This document shows, in pieces, positions 38,844 through 50,660 of a stretch of DNA of 64,000 bases (position 1 is the stretch's first letter; every line of letters starts with the position of its first letter). Below the pieces are notes generated by a model. It was not told the origin of the DNA. It did no database searches and saw nothing but the letters and a program-made list of their open reading frames with translations. This DNA comes from Mytilus trossulus (lineage: Eukaryota; Mollusca; Bivalvia; Mytilida; Mytilidae): NCBI RefSeq assembly GCF_036588685.1, contig NC_086378.1:29427578-29491577 (forward strand), written 5' to 3'. The position numbers and the translations under genes were made by a program.

Positions 38844-39329
38844 ACGGACAAAATCTCAAATGATGGATTTGAAATTAACAGCAAAAAGAATGAAGACGTT
38901 GAATATTTTAGTCTGTTTTTTATAACATGTTATTTTCACATTGAAATCATTACATTATGTTACAACATTATCATTATTATGGTGAAAATTCAAAAAAATG
39001 TTCCAATAAAATTGTTTTTTATCATTAAAAAGGTTTTAGGATCAAATTTTAAAAAGCCAAGTGTTATTGTAAGTCATTCATAATGTACATAAACATGTTT
39101 TTCACAATAAAACAAATACAAGTTGTTTTTATCTTACATTGTATCCTTGGAGTTATTATTTAATTTTATTATACAATATATAATCATGAAAGAATATACA
39201 GCATGTCTGAAAGTATCAATATAGTACGTTCATTCATTTCTTGGTTGTTTGAATCTAACTTTTAGTCCACAAACTTTGTTACTTTTACTATCTTTAAAAC
39301 TTGTCTCAAAGAATAGGAAATTATAAATT

Positions 39330-39385
39330 AATTTGAGAATGGAAATGGTGAATGATGAGTCAAAGAGACAACAACCCTCATCTGA
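39330..39385 (-). repeat. Penelope-like 3' tail fragment
   Basis: TTTGAGAATGGAAATGG ... CAAAGAGACAACAACCC is the inverse of the tail terminus. Confidence 0.65.
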
Positions 39386-40239
39386 CATAATAGGCTATGT
39401 GAGCTTTGCCATCCTTTCTTGTCCAGTGTCCATTGGTAGTCTTAAACTTTTAAAGAAATTTCGTTCTCCAAACAACATAGCCTAATGTACCAAACTTAAC
39501 TTAAATGTTTCTTAGGGTATTTAGTCTTCATTGTCCATTGGCAAGTAATGGTTAAAAAAAGATTAAAAAAAACATTTCTATTAGAGCATCACAGTTTACT
39601 ACTCATTTTGAGGCCCTTCTTCCGAGAACATGGTTCAGGAACTTCATGTTGCTGTACATGTACATCTGTTTCTGAAATTTCTGTGAACAGGCAAAACATA
39701 TCTCTATGTTTATTGTTTTAGTAACACTGTAATTTAATAAAGTAATAATGACTTAAACAATAGTCTTTTTTCACATTACTGACTTTTGACTCCAGGTTCT
39801 ATATTTTTTCTACCTACTCTGGTAAGACATCATGGTACTTGGTCAATTATGAGCAACCAAAAGAGGTGAAATCAATAATATAAACGATGCAATTTGGTGG
39901 AAAAGCATATAACAGTAAACTTTCCCTCAAATTGTACCAATTAAAAAACAATTACCCTATAAACCTTGCTCTTACTTGACCTTGATTTTCAAACATAGAG
40001 AAGGTAGAAAAAAGTCAAAAGTCACTAATATGAAAATGGTCTGGGAGTTTTATAAAAAAGATGCACAATGGACAAATTGTCAATTGACTCCTTTTAGGAA
40101 TTATTGCTTTTAAAAGACTTAATTTTACTTATTTACCTTTTTTAAATGAAAAAAGTTCCCAAAATAAAATCTGCAAATAAGCCAAAATTAGAGAATTGTC
40201 GATTAACCTCTATAGGAAGACGTACTCTTTTTATATGTC

Positions 40240-40560
40240 ACTGCAAAAAAAAATTTGGAATGGTATAATGGTATGTTGTTGTCTGCGTTGTCATCAGAAG
40301 ACACATTTGGTTCCGGATAATGAATTAAGTTAAAGTAAATGGATCTCTGTGAAATTTTTTAAGAAGGTTCAATACCACAAAAGGAAGGTTGTGATTGATT
40401 TTGGGGATGATGGTCCCAACTGTTTAGGAAATAGGGGCCAAAAGCAAGCATATTTCTAGTTTCAGGATTATAACTTGTGTATAAGTACTTTGATTGCTTT
40501 GTAATCATACAGGTTCATAAAGGTAGAATGGTTGGGATTCATTTTGGGGTTATGAAGTGT
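40240..40560 (+). repeat. Diverged relative of the TATACGACCGCA element
   Basis: Retains CACAAAAGGAAGGTTGTGATTGATTTTGGGG, GGTCCCAAC(T)GTTTAGGAA and TAGGGGCCAAAA, as in 28940-29230, but lacks recognisable ends. Confidence 0.6.
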
Positions 40561-40765
40561 CTGTCATTTGTCCATAGTCTGTCTTCATTTTCATGGTTCA
40601 GTGACTACGTGAAAAAAAGTAGATTTTTTTAGTATTCTTAATTTCTCATGATTATAGGATAACTATACTTGGTATGTGCGTACCTTGCAAGGTCCTCAAC
40701 ACTGTCAGAGTTTTCACTTGACCTTCACCTAGTTTCAAGGATCAGTGAACAAGGTTAAGTTTTTG
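40560..40765 (+). repeat. Dispersed repeat fragment
   Basis: Same family as 16720-16965 (TTTTCATGGTTCAGTGACTA, TTGGTATGTGCGTACC). Confidence 0.55.
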
Positions 40766-41284
40766 TGGTTAAGACCATATCTGAGATCAGGCTTTTGGGA
40801 GATGCGTGTTATGTTTTTAAAACCTACCTATTCACAAATTACAATTAAATCACAACGAAATGTTTGAGTAGACATAGCTTGTTGTGGGATCCTTTAAAAT
40901 AAAATGGTATGATTTTCAATGAGAGAGCTATCTACCAAAGTTCGAGTGAAGTGTGTGTAAACAATTATAAACAATCTTACAACCGTCAACAATAACCCAT
41001 TATACCGTATATCAGGCTCCGACTGGAAAAATATGAAACATTGCAATTGAGAAAACTTTTGGCCTTATTCATAACAAAACCATTTACAAAAACCACTGAA
41101 ATATATAGGCCCCTGACATGGGACAGGTACAAAACAAATGTCTTCATTATCATGAATATTTATCTTATGTACCGCTAGAACATATTATTATGATGAATAT
41201 ATAATGCATGATAACGAAGACAATGTAAAACGCCTCACAGAACAGATTTTTTTTAAAACTATACATGTAGGAGTTTTAATTTTA

Positions 41285-41492
41285 GTTTATTGTGTATATT
41301 TCGGAGTTTAGTATGCCATCCATTATCACTGTACTAGTATACATTTTGTTTAGGGGCCAGCTGAAGCACGCCTCCGGGTGCGGGAGCGTCTCGCTGCATT
41401 GAAGACCCATTGATGGCCTACGGCTGTTGTCTGCTCTTTGGTCCGGTTGTTGTCCCTTTGACACATTCCCCATTTTCATACTCAAATTTATG
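41285..41492 (+). mobile_element. Penelope-like 3' tail fragment
   Basis: AGTTTAGTATGCCATCCATT, GGGGCCAGCTGAAGCACGCC, ATTGAAGACCCATTGATGGC, TTGACACATTCCCCATTTTC in order. A small inverted piece (CCCCTGACATGGGACAGG) lies at 41105. Immediately beyond the end of the 183-aa gene. Confidence 0.85.
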
Positions 41493-41734
41493 AATTAAAA
41501 AAATAAATATGTAATGATATAATTATGGACGAATAGCTGTTATTTTTGCTATCATCTTTGTGTGTTTCACAGAAACCTCCAAATATTCACACATAATACA
41601 ATGTGAAATACATAATAATATGAAAAATCTCTGTTTCTGCTAACATAACAATGATGATATTTATCACAATTACTGGAAAAGGCAAAACAAATATAAACGA
41701 AGTTTAACATTTTTATTCAACATAAATGATATAA

Positions 41735-43402
41735 TCATGATACTCTTGCTCTGTGTCTTTCGTTACAAAACTGAAACAATGCCACTGGTCTCATTCTTTG
41801 TGGGGAAGGCCATTGGAAAGCCTGCATTGCTTCTGATTCTAGATATATGGAATTGTTATATACTCTGGAAAGAGACAAATATAATAATAAAATGCTAGTA
41901 GTTTTAAAACTCTAGATACAAAATATTTTGTTTTTATTGCTTTTAAACATGCTTGCATTTGCAAAAACAAAACTTTAAAAAGAAGTTTAAGTCGTAGACT
42001 CGGCGGAAGTATAACCATTTGGACAACAGTTTACGTCTCCTTCTCGCGGACCTTGCCTTTTTAGTTAAGTTAGAAAATTTCTATGCTTCAACCACGCCGT
42101 CACGAGTTTAATAAGCCTGTTTGTAAGCTTCTATTGACTATGCTTTAAAAATATAGGGTGACAAATTAAGGGATATAGAAAAATGGCATACAAAAATGAA
42201 GTACCCTTCATCCATATCCTCCCGTATACTATTCTGTACAATAATACCAATTTGTCTCCCGTCCAAGAACTAACGGATGCCCGTCTTTGATGGATTTACC
42301 ATATATCATCAATTTAAATCAAAACGAAAAATCATCTTACATACATTTTCTCTGAGAGATGTTAATACGGACGCAATTCATTAATAAACATACCTAGCAT
42401 TTCTTTGATGAACTTGTATTTTCTTTAGCAGATCAAACGTAACATTTGTACATGGTATATGAGGCTCTCCATAATCTATCGTTGTCCGACTTATAGGCGG
42501 GAGTTTTTCAGGATTCCGCCAAACGTCACCTCTAGTGCTGAAAACCTGAATGTCGTTGTAATCTTGCAAGGTACGATGGTAAATGTCCTTGTTTATAGAT
42601 GGAAACACACTGTATTCTTGTTGGTTAGATGAACGCCATTTTATGTCTCTATGAGGTGGAATTATCTGTGAAATAAAATGAAGATACTTATATTAAGGGC
42701 TCGGAATGTAAATTGATAGATTAGAACCATAAGGAAACTATATATATAAAGTGCATAAATCATGATAAAGTTTAATCTCTGTAAAAGTGCAAATGAACAA
42801 ACATTATACATATCCTATTTATATAAAGTAGAGTAAGGGTTAGTTTAGTTTTTAACTTACTTCCTTCCACCCTTTTAAAAAAAAGTAAAGGAAGGGTTGG
42901 AGTTACTGTATATTGATTTATAAATGTAATTCAGGATGAGAGGTTGAGTATAATTTAGGTATCCTTTAAGGTTAGATTTAGAGTTTTGGATAGTAAGTTT
43001 AGTGTATCCTTATATAGACTGGGTCCCCTTAGTAAATAAAGGTCAATATTTAAATTATCTAGGCAGTTTGTGCCTGTTTCATAATTGCGTAACTGAACTT
43101 CAATGTATCATACACAAATTTTCTTAAGATATCGTTAGTTTATGATACTTCTGTTGACAGTAATGGCACTAAAAACGCCAAGCTATGTAGATTTATTAAA
43201 CTTTAAGACCGCGTATCACTAAAGTAACGAAGTACACCAACAAGACTTTTACCTCTGCCGGACAAGGTGGAGAAACAGATTTTTGCTGATATGATGAAAG
43301 TTGTGTCGTATAGTCCTGTGTGTAGGTAGTCCTGTGACAAGCTTCATCGTTGCCGAAAGAAAAATGAGTAGCTTGAAGAGCAAGCTTTCTGTTGCTCAGC
43401 AT
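41735..43402 (-). CDS. Uncharacterised 183-aa protein, 3 coding exons
   Basis: Exons on the minus strand: 43402-43253 (50 codons), 42665-42394 and 41864-41735, with GT-AG introns and phases 0 and 2 that match. The stop TGA is at 41737-41735, and a minus-strand AATAAA lies at 41717-41712, so the gene end is well supported. No membrane segment or signal peptide is seen. The N-terminus has THFSFGNDE followed by TTYTQDYTTQ; the middle is rich in Tyr, Pro and basic residues (PPHRDIKW, RGDVWRNPEKLPPI), and the C-terminus is basic (NERHRARVS). This composition, and a short F-x-x-G / T-x-Y-x-x-DY pattern, recalls small axonemal or sperm microtubule-associated proteins, but I cannot name an orthologue. 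That link is inference only. The gene model itself is solid from splice phases. Confidence 0.72.
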
Positions 43403-43739
43403 GGTTAGACGACAACGTTCAGTCGCAGACGTTGCTAATTGACAACGGCGATGCTACTGTGACGTTATGCATTTACGAAATGAAAATGATCACTGATACA
43501 TGAAATTGTATCTTAGCATCAGATATGTCAGATACATTATTTATTTGATTAAACTGACTTTCCTGATAAAAAGTAGTAGTTGCTTATTCGTAAAACGGAC
43601 TCGTTGATACACAAAACGTTGAGCATGTTCAATACATTGGTTTTAAATAAATGTCTCTAAAATTTCTCATTTGAGTTTTCAATGCAAATGGAATGTTGCT
43701 AGAAAACTTACATTTCATTGATACAACTTTTTGGTAATG

Positions 43740-44017
43740 ATAGGCAATCGTGGTGATCGTTTTCCCTGTATTTAAAATTCGTGTTGTTGTGTATCCTGTG
43801 TTTAGTGTACTATGCTTTTAACTTACATATGTCATTTATGGTATATCTTATTATGCATTATATGTTTTAAATTATGTTGTTTTCATGACTTTTGTATGTG
43901 TATATTGTACTTTGTTATTAAGTCGATTTGAAAAGCTCACTAGAGCTTGTGTTTGTGTAGTTTATTGAATAGCGACTATAAATAAAACTTTGAATCTTGA
44001 ATCTTTAAAAAAAAAAG
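43740..44017 (+). mobile_element. Non-LTR retrotransposon 3' end
   Basis: A stretch ending GACTATAAATAAAACTTTG, then TTGAATC repeats and an A run, typical of LINE 3' UTRs. No coding part remains. Confidence 0.55.
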
Positions 44018-45050
44018 TATGTAAATCATACGTCGAATAATGGATTATTGAACTGCGAAATGTTGTTCCTCTTAAAGTATACCTTTATTTTTCAAATGCA
44101 ATTCACATAATTATACTATATTATTAACAATATTATGCATGATTCGATCAAAATCTAAGAGATTGTTACGGCCATGATCGTTTAAGTGATTACAAAAATG
44201 CTTTTCAAATTACATCAGTACTCTTATATCTATTGAATAACGATCTTCACTTTTGAAAGTTTTCTGTTTGGAAGCAGTTTAATGATGAATTCTATTGTAT
44301 TGCCGTTTTAATTGATTACTTTTACATCCAACTTTAAGTTGACAAATAATTCATGTTGCTTAATATTCGGGTGAACATGACAGTGTGTTTGAATTATTAT
44401 ACAGACCTTTCAGTCATCTAAACAAATAACAGACATTTCGGTTCATTATACTTTAGGGTAGATGACCAATGTGTAAATCTTACGTTGCAGAACATGTCAT
44501 ATGCCTCTCATCAGTGCCAGGATTTTTTTCTCTCCAATTTACCTCTTAAATTAACATGATGGATCCATAAATGGGTTGAATGAATTTAGAATTACAAATT
44601 TAATATTCAATATCTATTTACTAAAAATGTAGACTTTTTTATTTTGATTGATAATGGTATAACATGTATAAGACTAATAGTAAAATAAAAATAACGAAAT
44701 TAAAGTAATAAAATGTATACAAAAAAATCAGGAACGGTCATTTTATATTTTAGACAGCTGGCTCTGTTCCTATATATGTATGCGTTTGTATTTTCTTAAG
44801 GGAAATCGCTCTTGTTCAATCTAACTAGTATACTAATCGTTTAAAACCAATCAGTTAAACTTAGGTATAAAAATGTCTCTTTTTAGAATTAAACTACCAA
44901 TGATAATAATCATTATTATTTTAACACATCGCAATTTTATAAATGAGCAAAATACTAGTATGCACTAAAATTTAAAAACAGAAAACCTATTAAACAAAAA
45001 GATAAAATGACGAGAGAAAAAAAGCAACATCACAAGATTTCTGTTTTCTT
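44018..45050. other. No gene or repeat recognised
   Basis: AT-rich intergenic or intronic sequence between the minus-strand donor at 45053 and the 183-aa gene. Confidence 0.5.
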
Positions 45051-45071
45051 ACCTTTAAAATAAAAAATCCG

Positions 45072-45260
45072 TCATTCTGTGGGCAACGGGGTGACAATAC
45101 GTCTCTCACTCTCTTTTCTCAGTCTTGCCATAAATTCCATTTTATGGTGTTCATGCCCCATAATGTAACAAATGAGGAATATTTCTATGGTCAATATGAC
45201 AGCTAGAACCATACCAAATCTTCTTTGAGAACGAGACACTGTACATACATGCATGGTCAC
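45072..45260 (-). CDS. Possible 62-aa single-pass membrane protein
   Basis: Small ORF with a short basic N-terminus (SRSQRRFG), a hydrophobic segment of about 20 residues (MVLAVILTIEIFLICYIMG, residues 17-35) and a charged tail (KMEFMARLRKESERR). This is the layout of a small type II or tail-inside membrane protein. A textbook donor, AAAG|GTAAGA, follows 18 bases after the stop (exon end 45053). So this could be an exon whose transcript continues, for example a coding or 5' leader exon spliced toward the 183-aa gene downstream on the same strand, or a truncated N-terminal exon of a longer anchored protein. No homologue recognised. There is no codon-level proof. Confidence 0.33.
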   Translation of the reverse strand: MTMHVCTVSRSQRRFGMVLAVILTIEIFLICYIMGHEHHKMEFMARLRKESERRIVTPLPTE

Positions 45261-46750
45261 CTGTCATGCCTCTAGAACATCACGTTGAATGTCTATTAGC
45301 CGATGGTGTGTATGTGTGTATAAATTCTATACAAATATCAACACATACAAGAGGTAGGCAGATGCCGTGATGTGTGAAAAATCTATAGAAATATCAATAC
45401 TTCATTGTTCATGGAGGTTCGGATCGATTGATGTTGTCGTCATAGGACAAGAATCAATTTATCTATACACAATTTTGACGTAAATGATTAATAATGCATC
45501 TTTAATCGGATGTAAGATATAAGTTAATGAAAACATTTTTATGTGGTAATAGCTGTGAGATTTTGGGAGAAAAATTATTAAAATCATCATCTGTTTCAAA
45601 AAGTTATACTTATACCAAGTAAAGAGAAATAGAAAATCTGATTTTGAAATAATCGTTGTCTTTTGTTAAAATTGTACAAGTGTGGACACAGATCAGTGTG
45701 GATAGTATATTTGGATGTTTGACAGTGTTTTCTGACATAAAGAGTTCTATGGATTTTCCTCAATAGGTTTTTATGTTGACCTATGGTGCACAGTGACAGC
45801 CAACCTGTACCAGACACTAAAAATAGCAACTTGTCTTTTATTCAATATTTAGTCTTAATGTCCAAGACTGTCGTTAAGGAAACACTAATTTAAATCAGTA
45901 CCAATTAAACGTTCATAAATTATATTTAGATAAAAAATTCTATTAATATCAACCCTGCATATTGGCCAAATACATAACTGCTTCCTGTAAATAATATGTA
46001 CATTCCTGTAATTAAATTTTGTGCATTTTAAACTTTCCATTCGGAGATTTCCTTTCAACATTGTAAATAACTTCTATTTGAATACATTAACATTTTTAAC
46101 AATGATCCTTTAGGGGAACACAGCTAGCTGAGTGGGCTCCAACGCTGCAGAGATTTTACGTAACAAAGAAGAAGATTTCATGTATTGCCAAATGTCCGAT
46201 AAAAAGTATTCCACAATTTTTATCCAGGATACTAGTAACAGGAAAAGCTCAAAATAAGATGAGGGTCACATAAACGGCATTTCTGCATGATATGATTTTA
46301 ATATGCGACATGGCATCCAAGAACGTTCAAATATGTTATATTTGTATGGTTCTATTATATTCCTTTGAGGTGTTAATTTCTAACATTAGTTTGTTCAGGA
46401 TCTTCCAAGTATTATTAGTATAAGATTTTGTTTAAATGTCGAAAGTATTTATATCAAATTATTTTATGTTTTTAAGTAACAACAGTATACGAGATATGGT
46501 AGATATCAATACAAATGATCATAACTCCTGCAAACTGATAAAAAAAATTTAAGATATTACCCGGACTGACGGTCAAAAGAACGAACATACAAGCTTCAAT
46601 GTTTCAACCATTTTTTCTTAATTTTCAAATTAAGTTATTAGAATAGAACAAATGTAGAGAATTAATGCCATTAAACATAAATTTGCCGTTTTATAGTAAC
46701 ATTTGAATAAGGATTATATATAATACATCGCTTTAAATATATTCGCATTT
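45261..46750. other. No gene recognised
   Basis: AT-rich sequence with only short shadow ORFs. Would contain the promoter of the 62-aa ORF if that is real. Confidence 0.45.
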
Positions 46751-47407
46751 GTTTTTTTTTTAAAAGTGATTGATTTTGTCAGTTTTATGGAATCCCAATT
46801 TTTTTTGGATTTGATTTGGAGTTCGATATTTTTGTTATACTATGGTGGCCGGTTAAGGCCATTTCGCGTTTTCGCGTTTTCGCGTTTTCGCCCATCATAT
46901 TATATAGGGCGAAAACGCGAAAACGCGAAATCGCGAAGTCGAAAACGCGAAAACGCGAAGTCGAAAACGCGAAAACGCGAAAACGCGAAGTCGAAAACGC
47001 GAAAACGCGAAGTCGAAAACGCGAAAACGCGAAATATTTTTTCTTTCCGATTTCGCGTTTTTTGACTTCGCGTTTTCGCGTTTTCGACTTCGCGTTTTCG
47101 CGTTTTCGCGTTTTCGACTTCGCGATTTCGCGTTTTCGCGTTTTCGCGTTTTCGCCTTTTCGCGTTTTCGCGATTTCGCGTTTTCGCGTTTTCGCGATTT
47201 CGCGTTTTCGCGATTTCGCCTTTTCGCGATTTCGCCTTTTCGCGTTTTCGCGATTTCGCGTTTTCGCCTTTTCGCCTTTTTGTTATATATATACATTTAT
47301 ATAGTTAAGAATCAAAACTACTGGCTACTTAAGGAGCCTGAATCATTCACCCTGCTTTAATGATCATTAATATGTTAAATCAGAATCAGGGATCATTTTA
47401 ATAGATA

Positions 47408-47640
47408 GAAAGGGGAATATATAAAAATATAGAAAGACAAAAACATATATGTACATTTTGTGATAACCAAATAGAAGATGAAATCAACTTTTTCTTTTCT
47501 GTATTTCAAACAAATCATTAAGACAAGAATTTATTGAAAATTGTAAAAAAAAAAGCAATAAAAATTTAGAGGAATTAGATGATTCAGATAAACTGGTATA
47601 TATATATGTATTTTAAATATTAAAGAATGTGTGCAGGTTA
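47408..47640 (+). pseudogene. LINE ORF2 C-terminal relic in the left arm
   Basis: Plus-strand reading ERQKHICTFCDNQIEDEINF matches the Cys-rich 'C-x2-C...IEDE-x-HFL' tail of LINE reverse transcriptases, followed by stops. The mirror copy is on the minus strand at about 48325-48555. Confidence 0.6.
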
Positions 47641-47963
47641 CAAAGCATGTCCCTTTATCAAAAAGTCCTGGTCACTGAGGAAAGTGGACACGGAAACTGC
47701 CTAGTCTGAGAAGGATACATTATATATATATATATATATATATATAAGTACGTCTGAGTCAGTGACAACCCTACAACAGATGTATCCATCGGATCGCCAT
47801 CAATGATGGTGATACATGGCTGTGTACATAATGTATATACAACTCGTCTAAACATCAACCCAACAATGTTAGATCTGGAAATTTGCTTTCGCAAATTTTT
47901 GGTTCTTCCCTCGCCGGGATTCGAGGTAACATATGGCCACCGAAAGCTCTTTTTTTGAGAGCC

Positions 47964-48330
47964 CAGGTGGTCGTGTGGTCTAGCGGGACGGCTGCAGTGC
48001 AGGCGATTTGGTGTCACGATATCACAGTAGCATGGGTTCGAATCCCGGCGAGGGAAGAACCAAAAATTTGCGAAAGCAAATTTCCAGATCTAACATTGTT
48101 GGGTTGATGTTTAGACGAGTTGTATATACATTATGTACACAGCCATGTATCACCATCATTGATGGCGATCCGATGGATACATCTGTTGTAGGATTGTCAC
48201 TGACTCAGACGTACTTATATATATATATATATATATATATAATGTATCCTTCTCAGACTAGGCAGTTTCCGTGTCCACTTTCCTCAGTGACCAGGACTTT
48301 TTGATAAAGGGACATGCTTTGTAACCTGCA
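47964..48330 (+). mobile_element. tRNA-derived SINE centred on the foldback loop
   Basis: A-box-like TGGTCTAGCGGG (47976-47987) and perfect B box GGTTCGAATCC (48035-48045) lie 47 bases apart, as in a tRNA-type Pol III promoter. The body continues CGGCGAGGGAAGAACC, GTTGGGTTGATGTTTAGACG and onward, and its inverse copy without the head fills 47655-47930. Confidence 0.7.
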
Positions 48331-49669
48331 CACATTCTTTAATATTTAAAATACATATATATATACCAGTTTATCTGAATCATCTAATTCCTCTAAATTT
48401 TTATTGCTTTTTTTTTACAATTTTCAATAAATTCTTGTCTTAATGATTTGTTTGAAATACAGAAAAGAAAAAGTTGATTTCATCTTCTATTTGGTTATCA
48501 CAAAATGTACATATATGTTTTTGTCTTTCTATATTTTTATATATTCCCCTTTCTATCTATTAAAATGATCCCTGATTCTGATTTAACATATTAATGATCA
48601 TTAAAGCAGGGTGAATGATTCAGGCTCCTTAAGTAGCCAGTAGTTTTGATTCTTAACTATATAAATGTATATATATAACAAAAAGGCGAAAAGGCGAAAA
48701 CGCGAAATCGCGAAAACGCGAAAAGGCGAAATCGCGAAAACGCGAAAACGCGAAAAGGCGAAATCGCGAAAACGCGAAATCGCGAAAACGCGAAAACGCG
48801 AAATCGCGAAAACGCGAAAAGGCGAAAACGCGAAAACGCGAAAACGCGAAATCGCGAAGTCGAAAACGCGAAAACGCGAAAACGCGAAGTCGAAAACGCG
48901 AAAACGCGAAGTCAAAAAACGCGAAATCGGAAAGAAAAAATATTTCGCGTTTTCGCGTTTTCGACTTCGCGTTTTCGCGTTTTCGACTTCGCGTTTTCGC
49001 GTTTTCGCGTTTTCGACTTCGCGTTTTCGCGTTTTCGACTTCGCGATTTCGCGTTTTCGCGTTTTCGCCCTATATAATATGATGGGCGAAAACGCGAAAA
49101 CGCGAAAACGCGAAATGGCCTTAACCGGCCACCATAGAAAACACCTTTAGAGTTGTTTGTTATACTCTAAAGACCGCTAAAAAATCAATAATCAATACAT
49201 TCTGATGAATAGAAGTGGTAAAGTTATAATTTTGTATCAATTTTTATTGACATTTCTGCCTTTTTTGCAAGAGTTATCTCCCTTTTCAATGCAAATCTCC
49301 ATAGGAATTTTAAATGGTGATTTTTTTAGTCTTCCTCAAGTTAGATTTTATGGGACTTTTTTCTGTGTATATTTGGGGTATAATGCTAAAGATTAAAACT
49401 TAAAAATCTTCTGTTGCAATTACTTTCGGGTTAGGGTCAAATTTATGCTAGATTGACTGGACTAAAGGGCAAATGATGTTAGTATACAGGGTAAAACAAT
49501 CAAAAGTATGTAAGAATTAATTTCAGAAATAGACCGAGATATAAAAAGAATCCACAAATAGTTCATTCCACCACGCGATTGAATAATTATGACGTTTGTG
49601 GTTCAACGTGTTTTCTAATTCATAATAGAAATATATCATAATGACATGTAATATAACAATATTATACTG

Positions 49670-49989
49670 ACGGGATCTTTTAAGGTATAGAAACACTAAT
49701 TCAGGCCTGGTCGGAAAGAACATACAAAAAAAGTAGTACATATTTTTAACAAAATAGTTCGTACGCATAGCTGTATCTTTGCCAATTTCGGGTATATTTG
49801 GTTATTTGTGGTATCAAATGAAAGCTTAAATTGGGACGACTTGGGATCACTGTAGAACCCTTGTTGAGAGATCATTTAATTAAATTATAAAGAAGTATAT
49901 GAATTTTGATTGAAGGGCACATTTGACCTGTTGTTCCAATCAGAAGTTCCCGTTTTTGTACTATCAAACTTGAGGGAACCAGTACGCTC
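49670..49989 (+). repeat. Dispersed repeat, copy 1
   Basis: Matches 59735-60055 in inverse orientation: GGTATAGAA(C)CAC(A)AATTCAGG, ACGCATAGCTGT, TCAAATGAAAGCTT, TTTGACCTGTTGTTC and CAGAAGTTCC. The first 35 bases recur alone at 52728-52765. Confidence 0.8.
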
Positions 49990-49992
49990 TTA

Positions 49993-50657
49993 GGTAGCAA
50001 TACACAGTTAGAAGTTTAGTTTCGCATTATGGCCCCTGTGAATTTTTTAAATATGAAAGTTTTTGTACAATAAAATTGATTTATAGATAATTGAAGACTA
50101 ATATAGCCTTCTTAGTGGGTTTATATGAACATTTAGATTGATTTGAACATGTTTTATAGGCCATTTCAATGATTGACAGTCCGTATTTTCCTATCCGTAC
50201 CGTTCATAGGTTCATAAATTATTGTAGTGTTTATCAACAAAGATTTTGCGCTCGATCTTTTCAACTCAATTTTATGGAAAAACGAGCAAGAAGACATATG
50301 ATTTTTTTGGGACCACTTGATAGGTATAAAACTATGGATTCAGGAAAGGTATCACTGTAATTCATTGAAATTTTCCTTTAGACTAAATTTTGGAGACTTT
50401 TGTGACATGTTCACCCCCCTTTTTTGCTATATTTTGTATCTAAGAAATGCAAATTGTTGCCATGGTTACACCCAAAAGGGATTATATTTCACCCTTATGA
50501 CCATTAGAAATCAAATCTATGGAAGATTCTCTTTCTACAAGTATATACATGCATAACACACATATAAAGCCTTCTTTGTTAGACAGGAGGGGAAAGAGGG
50601 CGTTTAAAAATTATGAGTGTCAATTTTAAGTTTTTTTCCTAACTGTGTATTGCTACC
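49993..50657. mobile_element. MITE with TTA target duplication, 665 bases
   Basis: Perfect 19-base TIRs GGTAGCAATACACAGTTAG (49993-50011; inverse 50639-50657) flanked by TTA on both sides (49990-49992, 50658-50660). A 3-base TTA/TWA duplication is typical of PIF/Harbinger. No transposase. Confidence 0.85.
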
Positions 50658-50660
50658 TTA

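Larger units (their letters stand above)
46841..49136. mobile_element. 2.3-kb foldback element (near-perfect inverted repeat)
   Basis: The left arm 46841-47924 and right arm 48038-49136 are almost exact inverse copies, with a spacer of about 113 bases. Outer ends are TATGGTGGCCGGTTAAGGCC and its inverse. The element can be read as TGGTGGCC...GGCCACCA flanked by TA on both sides. Each arm holds, from outside in: about 430 bases of CGCGAAAA / CGCGAAGTCGAAAA satellite, a LINE-like protein tail relic, a TATATA run, and the tail of a tRNA-derived SINE. The long open frames through the satellite (FRVFAFSRFR-type) are repeat artefacts. Confidence 0.9.

Noticed and set aside
38585..38925. ORFs of 96-99 codons over the last U2AF1 exon in other frames
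   Set aside because: Shadows of the RS/Gly-rich coding sequence.
46816..47304. Open frames of 130-160 codons in both strands of the CGCGAAAA region (also 48601-49150)
   Set aside because: They arise because the repeat lacks stop codons in several frames; the product is a simple FRVFAFSR / RKRENAK repeat in both directions.
47941..48060. A functional tRNA gene in the foldback spacer
   Set aside because: A and B boxes are present, but I cannot fold a complete acceptor and anticodon arm; it continues into a SINE body.
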